Counted from the stretch's first letter, positions 1 through 8,119 are shown. The stretch is 36,405 nt of DNA from Planctomycetales bacterium (GCA_005239675.1 SBBO01000030.1:1-36405); one strand, 5' to 3'. Program-made: numbers and translations. The notes: a model not told the origin generated them from the sequence alone.

Positions 1-72
1 AAGAAGCAGGGACGTCCCAACTTCCTCTGAAATGTTTAAAGCTAAGTTGGGGTTGGTCTTCCATAATTCCAT
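1..72 (-). CDS. possible N-terminus of a gene running off the left edge
   Basis: An open frame on the minus strand begins with ATG at 72 and stays open for 24 codons to the window edge. It lies 40 bases downstream of the atpB stop, where an ATP synthase operon would normally continue. The predicted start (MELWKTNPNLALN...) does not look like the hydrophobic c subunit, and I do not recognise it. No Shine-Dalgarno sequence precedes it. A second ATG in another frame at 64 is equally open. This may be chance. Confidence 0.2.
   Translation of the reverse strand, partial: MELWKTNPNLALNISEEVGTSLLL
16..51. repeat. 8-bp perfect inverted repeat downstream of atpB
   Basis: CCCAACTT (16-23) and AAGTTGGG (44-51) are perfect inverted copies separated by 20 bases. 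The left arm overlaps a second palindrome, GGGACGTCCC (10-19). On the minus strand the repeat follows atpB by about 60 bases, but no T-run comes after it, so it is not a standard intrinsic terminator. Function unknown. Confidence 0.4.
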
Positions 73-112
73 AAGTCAAGGAAAAGACCAATAAAAGTAA
101 ATAATGACTATT

Positions 113-877
113 CTAATGCGCAGGATGATACATCTGCCCAATGAAGATTGCAGTGAGCAAAGTAAAAATATATGCCTGCAAAAGGGCTATAAAGACTTCC
201 AAACAACCAACCCCGACCGCTAAAAAGACCGTTGGGAAGGCAACGAACCCTAATAAGGGGATTAAACCAAGCATCGCTAAAATCACCATATGCCCAGCCA
301 ACATGTTGGCAAAAAGTCGAATCATCAAGGCGCCTGTCTTAATAAATATGCCCAAAAATTCAATGGGAACCAAGATAAACAAAATTCCTTTGGGCACACC
401 CCCGGGGGCAAGGGCCTTTTGAAATCCCCGCCAACCACTTTTGCGCAGTGTGCCAAAAATCATTAAGCATAGTGTAAAAAATGCCAAGGCACCCGTCACA
501 TTGGGGTTAGCGGTGGCTGATGAAAAACCCGGGATAAGGCCCATCAGGTTTAAGACCAAGATAAAGAAAAATAAGGTACATAAAAATGGTGTCATGCCTC
601 GTCCCTCTTTTTCCCCAAGACCTTTGATGGCAATCTCATCGCGGATGAAGACAATCAAACATTCTAGTAAATTTGTAAAATTCCGGGGGACACGTTGTTT
701 TCTATCGTACAAAGAACAAAAAATAACGATGACAAAAAACGCCCCCATTAGCAACATTAGGCCATGCAGACTTAAAGGGAATGGTAACGGCAACGCCGGC
801 AAGAAAGGCAGGTCCCACTGATGAGAATTCTCTACATGATGCATGAGATATTGTTCAAGATTAAACGAGGGAATCAT
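113..877 (-). CDS. atpB: F-type ATP synthase subunit a
   Basis: This is the membrane-embedded subunit a of the F0 sector, which forms the ion half-channels next to the c-ring. The 254-residue protein is strongly hydrophobic with about five to six membrane segments. It carries the subunit a signature around residues 183-195 (IRLFANMLAGHM), whose arginine is the essential stator charge. The C-terminal part (LEVFIALLQAYIFTLLTAIFIG) is also typical, and the length is normal for the family. The ATG start overlaps the 3' end of the ferrochelatase gene by 17 bases, so it is probably translationally coupled to the haem genes. The other ATP synthase genes must lie outside the window if present. Confidence 0.95.
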   Translation of the reverse strand: MIPSFNLEQYLMHHVENSHQWDLPFLPALPLPFPLSLHGLMLLMGAFFVIVIFCSLYDRKQRVPRNFTNLLECLIVFIRDEIAIKGLGEKEGRGMTPFLCTLFFFILVLNLMGLIPGFSSATANPNVTGALAFFTLCLMIFGTLRKSGWRGFQKALAPGGVPKGILFILVPIEFLGIFIKTGALMIRLFANMLAGHMVILAMLGLIPLLGFVAFPTVFLAVGVGCLEVFIALLQAYIFTLLTAIFIGQMYHPAH

Positions 878-2183
878 GGGCTAAGGCCTTCCATTCCATT
901 GCATCTTCATTAAGCACCGCCTCTACGCTATCAGCCAGGGCCCGGATGAATCCCGGATGACACTCAATCGCCCGTGACATACGAAAATCCTCCACACCCC
1001 ATCCTTGGGCGAGATGCCGATACTCGATGTCGATTTCACAAGACGTCTCGATATGATCCGTCACAAAAGAGACAGGGATAACAAGCAATTTTTTAAAACC
1101 ATGCCTAATAAGCGCCTCAATGACATCCTCTGTGTATGGCCTAAACCACTGGAATGGTCCTACCGCGCTCTGATAACTAATGACCCAACGGTCACGACGC
1201 CCCAATGCACAAAGGATACCGGCCACCGTTTGATTGATCTGAAATGGATACGGATCCCCTTCTATCAAGAAATACATCGGGAGACCATGTGCTGAGAAAA
1301 TAAGGTAAAAATCGTCCAGCGATTCTCCAGCCTTGATTTGTTCCTGGATCCGGTCCACCAACGCCCGGATATAACCATCATGGAGATGGTACGCGGGTGC
1401 CTCCCAAAACTTAGCCTGCGGATAAATCTGGTCAGCGGCCTTCTTTAAATGATAAATACTCGAGCCGGTCGTTGCCTGAGAATAATGTGGATAGAGACTC
1501 AAAAGAAGGACATTAGTTTTGCCTGATTGCTGGATTATGCGCATAGTGTCCTCGGGAAAAGGTGCGCTGTAATTAAACGAAAAAATAACATCAACGGCGC
1601 GGCCCCTATGCCTCAATTCCTCTGTTAAGGCAGTCACCTGACGCTGCGTCGAGTCAAAGATGGGGCTCCCTCCACCGATCAACTGATAACGCCCCTTGGC
1701 TGCCTTTGTCCGCAACGTTACCAAAACCCACGCAAAAAACCGTTGAAATAAAAACGACAATGGAAAACGAATAAGGAGGGGATCGGAAAATAGTCGCCGC
1801 TGAAAATCAGCAACATCCTTATTGGTTCGTGGACCACCCATATTGAGCAGCACAACGGTTGTGGTCGCATCACTTATTTTTATTTTATTGGGTGTGGCCA
1901 TGGGGGGAATTCTTTTGAACCGTGCGAGCTCTCTGGGTGAGATAATCTTACGACGCCAACGGCTGCCTAGGACCTGACCCAAGACCGCCAACGCAATCGT
2001 AATGGGAATAAACCATGCCAAGATCCCCAAGGTAAGACGCAGGTAGATAATGAGGGGAATAGAGGCATGAATCCATAAAAGCCATTTTAGAGAAAATTTG
2101 GGATGATTTTCCCGAATATACCCCATAGGGATATTCACTAAAAAGGCAATTAATGATAAAACAAAATAGGGGTATGGCTCCAT
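861..2183 (-). CDS. hemH: ferrochelatase with an N-terminal membrane domain
   Basis: Ferrochelatase inserts Fe2+ into protoporphyrin (or coproporphyrin) at the end of haem synthesis. The catalytic part starts about 107 residues into the protein with LLNMGGP. It carries SAHGLP with the active-site histidine, YQSAVGP, and SFVTDHIETSCEID with the conserved glutamate. In front is an unusual stretch of about 90 residues with two to three hydrophobic segments, so the enzyme looks membrane anchored. The frame is open back to a GTG at 2219, overlapping hemA by 32 bases. I chose the ATG at 2183, five bases after the hemA stop, because the upstream starts lack a ribosome site. An internal ATG at 1901 would give a plain soluble ferrochelatase, but it too lacks a visible Shine-Dalgarno sequence. 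Confidence 0.9.
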   Translation of the reverse strand: MEPYPYFVLSLIAFLVNIPMGYIRENHPKFSLKWLLWIHASIPLIIYLRLTLGILAWFIPITIALAVLGQVLGSRWRRKIISPRELARFKRIPPMATPNKIKISDATTTVVLLNMGGPRTNKDVADFQRRLFSDPLLIRFPLSFLFQRFFAWVLVTLRTKAAKGRYQLIGGGSPIFDSTQRQVTALTEELRHRGRAVDVIFSFNYSAPFPEDTMRIIQQSGKTNVLLLSLYPHYSQATTGSSIYHLKKAADQIYPQAKFWEAPAYHLHDGYIRALVDRIQEQIKAGESLDDFYLIFSAHGLPMYFLIEGDPYPFQINQTVAGILCALGRRDRWVISYQSAVGPFQWFRPYTEDVIEALIRHGFKKLLVIPVSFVTDHIETSCEIDIEYRHLAQGWGVEDFRMSRAIECHPGFIRALADSVEAVLNEDAMEWKALAHDSLV

Positions 2184-2187
2184 GGCC

Positions 2188-3288
2188 TCAGGCATCCACC
2201 AAGAGCTTGGAATCTTCACCGAAATGATCGTGATCCGAGCCCGTTGCCTTGGTTATTTTATCTAGAAATTCAGTAACCTTGCCATGAATGATCTCTTCGA
2301 CCTGGCCGATGGCCTTGCGGCGAAGTTCCATGTTGGCATCCACCGCTTCCTGCAAATTGTCCAGACAGAACAACCGCACACCGCTCATCTGCGCGATGCG
2401 TGGCTCGATATTACGAGGGACAGAGATGTCGACCAGGACAAGGTCTTCTTTATGGCAACGTAGAGGCATAACTTTGGCCATCACCTCATGGTCTAAGATA
2501 TAATGCGGAGCGCCCACTGAACAAATACACACATCCACCTGAGCAAGGATTTCCTTGATGTCACAAAATGAGACCACTTTCCCATTATATTTCTCAGCCA
2601 AATTTTCTGCATTAACCAACGTGCGGTTCATGAGATAAAGTTCCTTAAAGCCTTTGTTATGGATATGACCCACCGCTAGATCACTCATCTCCCCCGCGCC
2701 AATAACCAAGATGGTCTTATCCTGCAGAGACCCCAATTCTTTCTCAGCCTTGGCAATAGCGGCCCAACTTACCGAGGAACCGCCTACACCTAGATCCGTT
2801 TCGTTACGGGCCTTTTTCCCAACACGAATCGCTGCGTCGGATAAAGAATAAAAAAGCTTAGCAAACATACCGCGCGCCTTGGCGCGCTCAAAAGCCGCCT
2901 TGACCTGACCCAAGATCTGTTTTTCACCCAAGACCATGGAATCTAAACCAGTAGAAACCCTAAAGAGATGTTCGATGGCCCCTTTGCCTTGATAGTGATA
3001 GAAATAATCGGCCATCTTTGCCGTATAATCTATTTTCTTAATCCCAAAGATCACTTTCAGGATAGCAAGGGATGTCGTGGCTGGCTCCAGAAGATGGGCA
3101 TAGATTTCCACCCGATTGCAGGTCGAAAGGACAAACGCCTCAAGGATAGCAGGATTGTTTCTCAACTCGCTTAAGAGCAGCTCCTGCTGGAGCTCGCTTA
3201 AACTGAATTGTTCTCGAATCTCAAGAGGAGCATTTTTATGATTTATCCCCAAGGCGATAATATTCATTGTGTCATTCATATCTGTCAT
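2188..3288 (-). CDS. hemA: glutamyl-tRNA reductase
   Basis: This enzyme reduces glutamyl-tRNA(Glu) to glutamate-1-semialdehyde with NADPH, the first committed step of C5 tetrapyrrole synthesis. Visible motifs are GINHKNAPLEIRE at the N-terminus, STCNRVEIY with the catalytic cysteine at residue 57, GLDSMVLGEKQILGQVK, and the NADPH-binding VIGAGEMS near residue 195. At 366 residues it is short for the family. It ends about 20 residues after the ELRRKA...EFLDKI helix, so most of the C-terminal dimerisation domain (roughly 80 residues in the E. coli enzyme) is missing. It is the first gene after the promoter at 3316-3344, and hemH follows directly. Confidence 0.95.
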   Translation of the reverse strand: MTDMNDTMNIIALGINHKNAPLEIREQFSLSELQQELLLSELRNNPAILEAFVLSTCNRVEIYAHLLEPATTSLAILKVIFGIKKIDYTAKMADYFYHYQGKGAIEHLFRVSTGLDSMVLGEKQILGQVKAAFERAKARGMFAKLFYSLSDAAIRVGKKARNETDLGVGGSSVSWAAIAKAEKELGSLQDKTILVIGAGEMSDLAVGHIHNKGFKELYLMNRTLVNAENLAEKYNGKVVSFCDIKEILAQVDVCICSVGAPHYILDHEVMAKVMPLRCHKEDLVLVDISVPRNIEPRIAQMSGVRLFCLDNLQEAVDANMELRRKAIGQVEEIIHGKVTEFLDKITKATGSDHDHFGEDSKLLVDA

Positions 3289-3315
3289 CAGCGGTGAAAT
3301 TACCTAAGAAAATTA

Positions 3316-3344
3316 AGTATAACAAAATATTCCTCTTGTATCAA
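3316..3344 (-). promoter_or_regulatory. sigma70-type promoter for hemA
   Basis: On the minus strand TTGATA (3344-3339) and TATACT (3321-3316) are separated by exactly 17 bases, five of six matches in each box. Transcription would start near 3309, about 20 bases before the hemA ATG. Confidence 0.7.
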
Positions 3345-3359
3345 CGACTTTGGGCTAGT

Positions 3360-3602
3360 TTATCCTCCTGAAACAGGCGGCAAAAAGACCACCCGATCCC
3401 CCGAATTTAAGGCTGTGGCCCAATCCGTAAGATTGCCATTAACAGCGACCCGCAGCGAATCAACAGGCAGCGAAAAGGCGTACTGTAGACGAAGTTGAGC
3501 ATAAAGATCTTCGACGGTTGCGGCCGCGGTTTGGACAGTCTCTTCATCTCGACCGCGCTGCTCGCGTAAAATAGCAAAATACTGGATATGAATTTCCTTC
3601 AT
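3360..3602 (-). CDS. moaD: MoaD/ThiS-family sulfur carrier (probable molybdopterin synthase small subunit)
   Basis: This 80-residue protein has the ubiquitin-like MoaD/ThiS pattern: a short beta-strand start (IHIQYFAILREQRG), a middle helix, a V-NG--- strand (VAVNGNLT), GDRVVFLPPVSGG and a terminal Gly-Gly. In this family the C-terminal glycine is adenylated and then converted to a thiocarboxylate that donates sulfur. LPPVSGG fits MoaD better than ThiS. The ATG lies three bases after the gpsA stop, so it is co-transcribed with gpsA. No MoaE, MoeB or other molybdenum cofactor gene is in the window, so its actual partner is unknown. Confidence 0.8.
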   Translation of the reverse strand: MKEIHIQYFAILREQRGRDEETVQTAAATVEDLYAQLRLQYAFSLPVDSLRVAVNGNLTDWATALNSGDRVVFLPPVSGG

Positions 3603-3605
3603 TTC

Positions 3606-4607
3606 TTATTCCGACTTAGGCATGCGATTCATGAGGGTCATGAGGGCATCAGTTGATTTTTTATTCTTATAAATCACCTGATAGACGGCCTCGGTAATCG
3701 GCATATTTACCTTATGCCTACAGCTCAATTGGTAGACCGCCTTAACCGTCTCTACACCTTCGGCGACCATGTCCATGGATGAAACAATCTGTCGGATGGA
3801 TTTTCCCTGCCCCAACTGCTCCCCAACGTAGCGGTTCCGGCTTTGGGGGCTAAAACAGGTCGTTGCCAAATCGCCTAAGCCTGTTAGCCCCATGAAGGTT
3901 TGCGCTCGCGCGCCCAAGGCCTTGCCTAGGCGCGCCATTTCCGCCAAGCCGCGCGTGATGATAGCTGCCTTAGTATTCGTCCCCAATTTCAAACCGTCAC
4001 ACACGCCACAGGCGATGGCGATAACATTTTTAATACTACCGCCCAATTCAACACCCAGCACATCGGTATTGGTATAAATCCGAAAATATTGTGAATTAAA
4101 GACCTTCTGTATTCTCTGGGCGATGTGGATATCTTGTGCGGCCACAACGGCTGTGGTGGGTATTCCCTCAGCCACCTCTCTGGAGATCGTTGGTCCTGAC
4201 AAAATAGCCAAAGGGATCTTGCCTAAATAACAACGGATGATCTGCGAAATACACAAGAGGCTCTTGGTATCGATACCCTTAGTCACACTCAAGAAAATCA
4301 ACTTCTTCCAATTAATCTTAATTCCCTTGAGCTTGGCGAGGATTTGCGTTGCGTACTGGGAAGGAATGGCAAAGACAACAAGATCGCTATCTTGAAGGGC
4401 AAGATCCAATTCTTCCACAAGTTCGAGCGCCTGGGGCAGGCGGATCCCGGGGAGAAATTTTTGATTATACCGACTCCGGCGCATCTCTTGGATGTATTGC
4501 GGAAATGGCCCCCAGAGTTTAACCCGATAGCTTTGTTGCGTCAGATATATGGCGAGTGTCGTCCCCCAACTGCCATCGCCTATCATGGTGATCGTTTTTA
4601 TTGCCAT
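3606..4607 (-). CDS. gpsA: glycerol-3-phosphate dehydrogenase [NAD(P)+]
   Basis: GpsA reduces dihydroxyacetone phosphate to sn-glycerol-3-phosphate for phospholipid synthesis. The 333-residue protein has the nucleotide-binding start MIGDGSWGTTLA and the family motifs FAIPSQY, SVTKGID, ILSGPTISREVAEGIPTT, ELGGSIKNVIAIACGVCDGL and GLTGLGDLATTC. Length is normal. It starts inside the last 10 bases of the GT2 gene, so the two are translationally coupled, and moaD follows after three bases. Confidence 0.95.
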   Translation of the reverse strand: MAIKTITMIGDGSWGTTLAIYLTQQSYRVKLWGPFPQYIQEMRRSRYNQKFLPGIRLPQALELVEELDLALQDSDLVVFAIPSQYATQILAKLKGIKINWKKLIFLSVTKGIDTKSLLCISQIIRCYLGKIPLAILSGPTISREVAEGIPTTAVVAAQDIHIAQRIQKVFNSQYFRIYTNTDVLGVELGGSIKNVIAIACGVCDGLKLGTNTKAAIITRGLAEMARLGKALGARAQTFMGLTGLGDLATTCFSPQSRNRYVGEQLGQGKSIRQIVSSMDMVAEGVETVKAVYQLSCRHKVNMPITEAVYQVIYKNKKSTDALMTLMNRMPKSE

Positions 4608-5302
4608 ACAAAAATTTCACGAAATATTTGAAACATGTATGCCGCGCCCCAGCGCAGGACCTGTAATTTGCGCACCCCCCCATCCCGGGCAGGCTCATCA
4701 CCGGGGATATCCGCGCATTTCAAACGGCGCTTGGCACAGCGTATGGATAAAAGCGGTTCCCAGCTTATGTTCGTGCCGAACAACCGCTCTTCAAACTCAT
4801 AACTAGAATCTTTGTCCAAATCCAGCTCATCGATTAAACTCCTCCGATAGGCTCGGTAAATAACCATGGCATCGGTGTAGTGTCCCCGATGAATTAAGTT
4901 AATCAGTGTTGTAAAAAGCCAGTTGCCAAAGGCCGTTATAGCATCGTCATCATAACTCTTTGCGCCAGCGGCATAACGCGAAACGATGACCATATCATAA
5001 CCTTCCTTTAACTTTGCAATGCAGGCAGGGATCAACTCTGGAATTGAATTGCCATCCGGGCTGAAGGTCAGGACAACATCTCCCCGCACATGGGGCAGGG
5101 CCTCCATATAGGCATAGCGCATGCCCTTTTTCTGCTGAATAACGACATCATAGCCCTGTTGGCGGGCATATTCAGCGGTCCCGTCCGTAGACTGACCATC
5201 CACCACCAAAATTTGATCACACCATTCACGCCTCACCTTAGGCATGATGGCCTTCATGCCATCGATCTCATTTAAGGTAGGGACCAGAAGTGTAACTTTC
5301 AT
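4598..5302 (-). CDS. GT2-family glycosyltransferase (dolichyl-phosphate mannosyltransferase-like)
   Basis: The 234-residue protein has a GT-A fold start (VTLLVPTLNEIDGM), the nucleotide-sugar motif VVDGQSTDGTAE, and a metal-site region reading FSPDGNSIPE. This resembles the DPM1-like branch that moves a sugar from a nucleotide to polyprenyl phosphate. Donor and acceptor cannot be read from the sequence. There is one weak hydrophobic segment near residues 150-162, and the C-terminus ends in an amphipathic helix. It is the first gene of a GT2-gpsA-moaD unit, overlapping gpsA by 10 bases. No good ribosome site precedes its ATG. A role in making lipid-linked sugars for cell-surface glycans is inferred. 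Confidence 0.8.
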   Translation of the reverse strand: MKVTLLVPTLNEIDGMKAIMPKVRREWCDQILVVDGQSTDGTAEYARQQGYDVVIQQKKGMRYAYMEALPHVRGDVVLTFSPDGNSIPELIPACIAKLKEGYDMVIVSRYAAGAKSYDDDAITAFGNWLFTTLINLIHRGHYTDAMVIYRAYRRSLIDELDLDKDSSYEFEERLFGTNISWEPLLSIRCAKRRLKCADIPGDEPARDGGVRKLQVLRWGAAYMFQIFREIFVWQ

Positions 5303-5332
5303 AAAATAATTTATTTTCTGTTAAGCGATACT

Positions 5333-5370
5333 GCCTTGTCCCGCCTCTCCATTTCGATTGAATGCGGGAT
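5333..5370. repeat. possible degenerate third copy of the tRNA-leader element
   Basis: This stretch repeats the hairpin end of the elements at 5467-5546 and 5840-5912: GTCCCGC (5338-5344), a CCTCT...ATTT...TTGA...AT interior and GCGGGA (5364-5369). It lies just downstream of tRNA-Gly on the transcribed strand and could form a stem at the 3' end of the tRNA transcript, but has no T-run. The interior is shorter and diverged, so homology is only suggested. Confidence 0.35.
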
Positions 5371-5396
5371 CCTGTTTACAATGATGAATCATACAA

Positions 5397-5466
5397 GCGG
5401 GCGATGAGAATCGAACTCACGTATCCAGCTTGGAAGGCTGGTGTTCTACCATTGAACTACGCCCGC
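5397..5466 (-). tRNA. tRNA-Gly (TCC anticodon)
   Basis: A 70-base cloverleaf folds on the minus strand. The acceptor stem is GCGGGCG/CGCCCGC, the D arm GTTC...GAAC, the anticodon stem CCAGC/GCTGG with loop CTTCCAA, and the T loop TTCGATT. The anticodon TCC reads glycine codons. CCA is not encoded. It is the last tRNA of a three-gene cluster reading leftwards. Confidence 0.95.
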
Positions 5467-5553
5467 AAATTACCATAATCTTTATCTAGATAATTTGCCA
5501 GTCCCGCATTCCTCATTCCTCTATTATTTTGTTGAGATTAGCGGGACGCCCGC
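5460..5553. repeat. 80-bp mini-element at the 5' end of tRNA-Gly, with 7-bp direct repeats
   Basis: An 80-bp element (5467-5546) is flanked by perfect copies of CGCCCGC (5460-5466 and 5547-5553). The inner copy is nucleotides 1-7 of tRNA-Gly. The element is nearly identical to the one at tRNA-Thr, differing by two substitutions and a 7-bp tandem duplication (ATTCCTC). It contains inverted repeats AAATTA...TAATTT at one end, a perfect palindrome TTATCTAGATAA, and GTCCCGC...GCGGGAC at the other end. The pattern resembles a small insertion with target-site duplication. Confidence 0.75.
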
Positions 5554-5585
5554 GGAAGACTAAACGTACCCATCAGCCAAAAAAT

Positions 5586-5667
5586 GGGCAGAGGCGGATT
5601 CGAACCACCGAAGCGCAAGCGCAACAGATTTACAGTCTGTCCCCGTTGACCGCTTGGGTATCTGCCC
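5586..5667 (-). tRNA. tRNA-Tyr (GTA anticodon)
   Basis: An 82-base class II tRNA folds on the minus strand, with acceptor GGGCAGA/TCTGCCC, anticodon stem ACAGA/TCTGT with loop CTGTAAA, a long variable arm and T loop TTCGAAT. The anticodon GTA and the long variable arm fit tyrosine. CCA is not encoded. Confidence 0.95.
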
Positions 5668-5760
5668 AGTCTATCTAAAAACTTAATGGTAACTGGTCAG
5701 GAATCAACGATCAAAAAAGTTCAATGAATGACGTTGATTGCTGCCCAGTCTATCTAAAAA
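5662..5760. repeat. 20-bp direct repeat enclosing a hairpin insert upstream of tRNA-Tyr
   Basis: A perfect 20-bp direct repeat starting CTGCCCAGTC occurs at 5662-5681 and 5741-5760. The first copy includes six bases of the tRNA-Tyr acceptor strand plus 14 bases of leader. The 59 bases between the copies contain a perfect 8-bp inverted repeat, AATCAACG (5702-5709) and CGTTGATT (5732-5739). The insert differs from the Gly/Thr element, but the architecture and spacing (79 bp) are alike. Confidence 0.7.
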
Positions 5761-5767
5761 TTCATAA

Positions 5768-5839
5768 GCTGGCGAGAGGAATTGAACCCCCGACCCGCGG
5801 TTTACAAAACCGCTGCTCTACCAACTGAGCTACGCCAGC
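5768..5839 (-). tRNA. tRNA-Thr (TGT anticodon)
   Basis: A 72-base cloverleaf folds on the minus strand, with acceptor GCTGGCG/CGCCAGC, D arm GCTC...GAGC, anticodon stem GCGGT/ACCGC with loop TTTGTAA, and T loop TTCAATT. The anticodon TGT is threonine. It is the first tRNA after the promoter at 5969-5997. CCA is not encoded. Confidence 0.95.
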
Positions 5840-5919
5840 AAATTACCATAATCTTTGTCTAGATAATTTGCCAGTCCCGCATTCCTCTATTATTTTGTTG
5901 AGATTAGCGGGGCGCCAGC
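5833..5919. repeat. 73-bp mini-element at the 5' end of tRNA-Thr, with 7-bp direct repeats
   Basis: A 73-bp element (5840-5912) is flanked by perfect copies of CGCCAGC (5833-5839 and 5913-5919). The inner copy is nucleotides 1-7 of tRNA-Thr. It matches the tRNA-Gly element at 71 of 73 aligned positions. Because the flanking 7-mers differ between the two sites and each equals its own tRNA's end, duplication of one tRNA region cannot explain both. It lies in the transcribed leader between promoter and tRNA. Confidence 0.75.
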
Positions 5920-5968
5920 ATTTTCAGCAAATTTTATCAAAAAATGCCATCCCCCCTCAAGCGGCACC

Positions 5969-5997
5969 AATATAACAAATATAATAGTGGCTGTAAA
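5969..5997 (-). promoter_or_regulatory. sigma70-type promoter for the tRNA cluster
   Basis: On the minus strand TTTACA (5997-5992) and TATATT (5974-5969) are separated by 17 bases, with five of six matches in each box. The start would fall near 5962, about 43 bases before the outer copy of the tRNA-Thr acceptor strand, so the mini-element would be part of the primary transcript. Confidence 0.6.
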
Positions 5998-6134
5998 GGC
6001 TGAATTCCATAAAAACTGCATTAGTTAATATTAGTGTTGACGGCCAGGCCCTGAATATAATACTTCCCTAAATTCAGACCACCGGTTAAGGTGGGAAATA
6101 GTGGTAAAATCAACCAAACCAGGATGTCGGGATC

Positions 6135-6206
6135 AAGAAGCAGAAACAGTATTCGAAGAAATTCAAAGCACGGGTGGCATTAGAAGCGATAAAGGACGAG
6201 AAGACC
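6135..6206 (+). pseudogene. remnant of an IS3-family OrfA transposase N-terminus
   Basis: The plus-strand frame encodes KKQKQYSKKFKARVALEAI followed by KDEKT, which matches the conserved start of IS3-family OrfA proteins (helix-turn-helix region, usual form ...F(S/T)-EFKAKVALEALKGEKT). Similarity stops after EKT and the frame closes at 6240-6242. An in-frame stop also lies just upstream, and there is no start codon. Only about 24 codons survive and I see no terminal repeats or OrfB. It is a dead fragment of an insertion sequence next to the tRNA cluster. Confidence 0.55.
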
Positions 6207-6448
6207 TGTTTCACTCTCCAAATCTCGTTATTCACCATCTAAGAAGCACGCCATGAACCCCTCACTAACAAGCCTGCCTGATCATTTTTAAAAGGTTAAA
6301 TCCCGTACGGGGCGAGGACAAGGTGGGGGTGGGGTGAAGATCGTTAAGCAGGCAAAAGATTATCCTTGGTCAAGTGCATAGGCGCATTTAAAATTTAACT
6401 AACAACCTAATTTTAGCTTTTGCCTTTTCTGAATTTTATTAGTTTTAA
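6207..6448. other. gene-poor stretch downstream of groEL
   Basis: No convincing gene or RNA lies here. The stretch contains one perfect 10-bp palindrome, CCCGTACGGG (6302-6311), then a purine-rich GGTGGGGGTGGGG run, then AT-rich DNA up to the groEL stop. I found no hairpin plus T-run that would make an obvious groEL terminator. It may be further decayed insertion-sequence DNA. Confidence 0.5.
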
Positions 6449-8083
<1,635 letters not shown>

Positions 8084-8119
8084 CTAACACCAATCCACTC
8101 GATTCCATAAACTGCATGC

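Noticed and set aside
5397-5919. CRISPR-like reading of the repeated units among the tRNAs
   Set aside because: There are only two or three units, they are longer than CRISPR repeats, and they are tied to tRNA ends; no cas gene is present.
5940-5965. Terminator-like TGCC...GGCA stem followed by six Ts upstream of tRNA-Thr
   Set aside because: The stem is only four base pairs and it lies at the predicted transcription start, so it cannot act as a normal terminator.
6043-6063. Plus-strand TTGACG with TATAAT nearby in front of the IS3 fragment
   Set aside because: The spacing is only 13 bases, too short for a sigma70 promoter, and no intact gene follows.
6302-6311. Perfect palindrome CCCGTACGGG
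   Set aside because: A single 10-bp palindrome with no gene or second copy nearby gives no support for a specific function.
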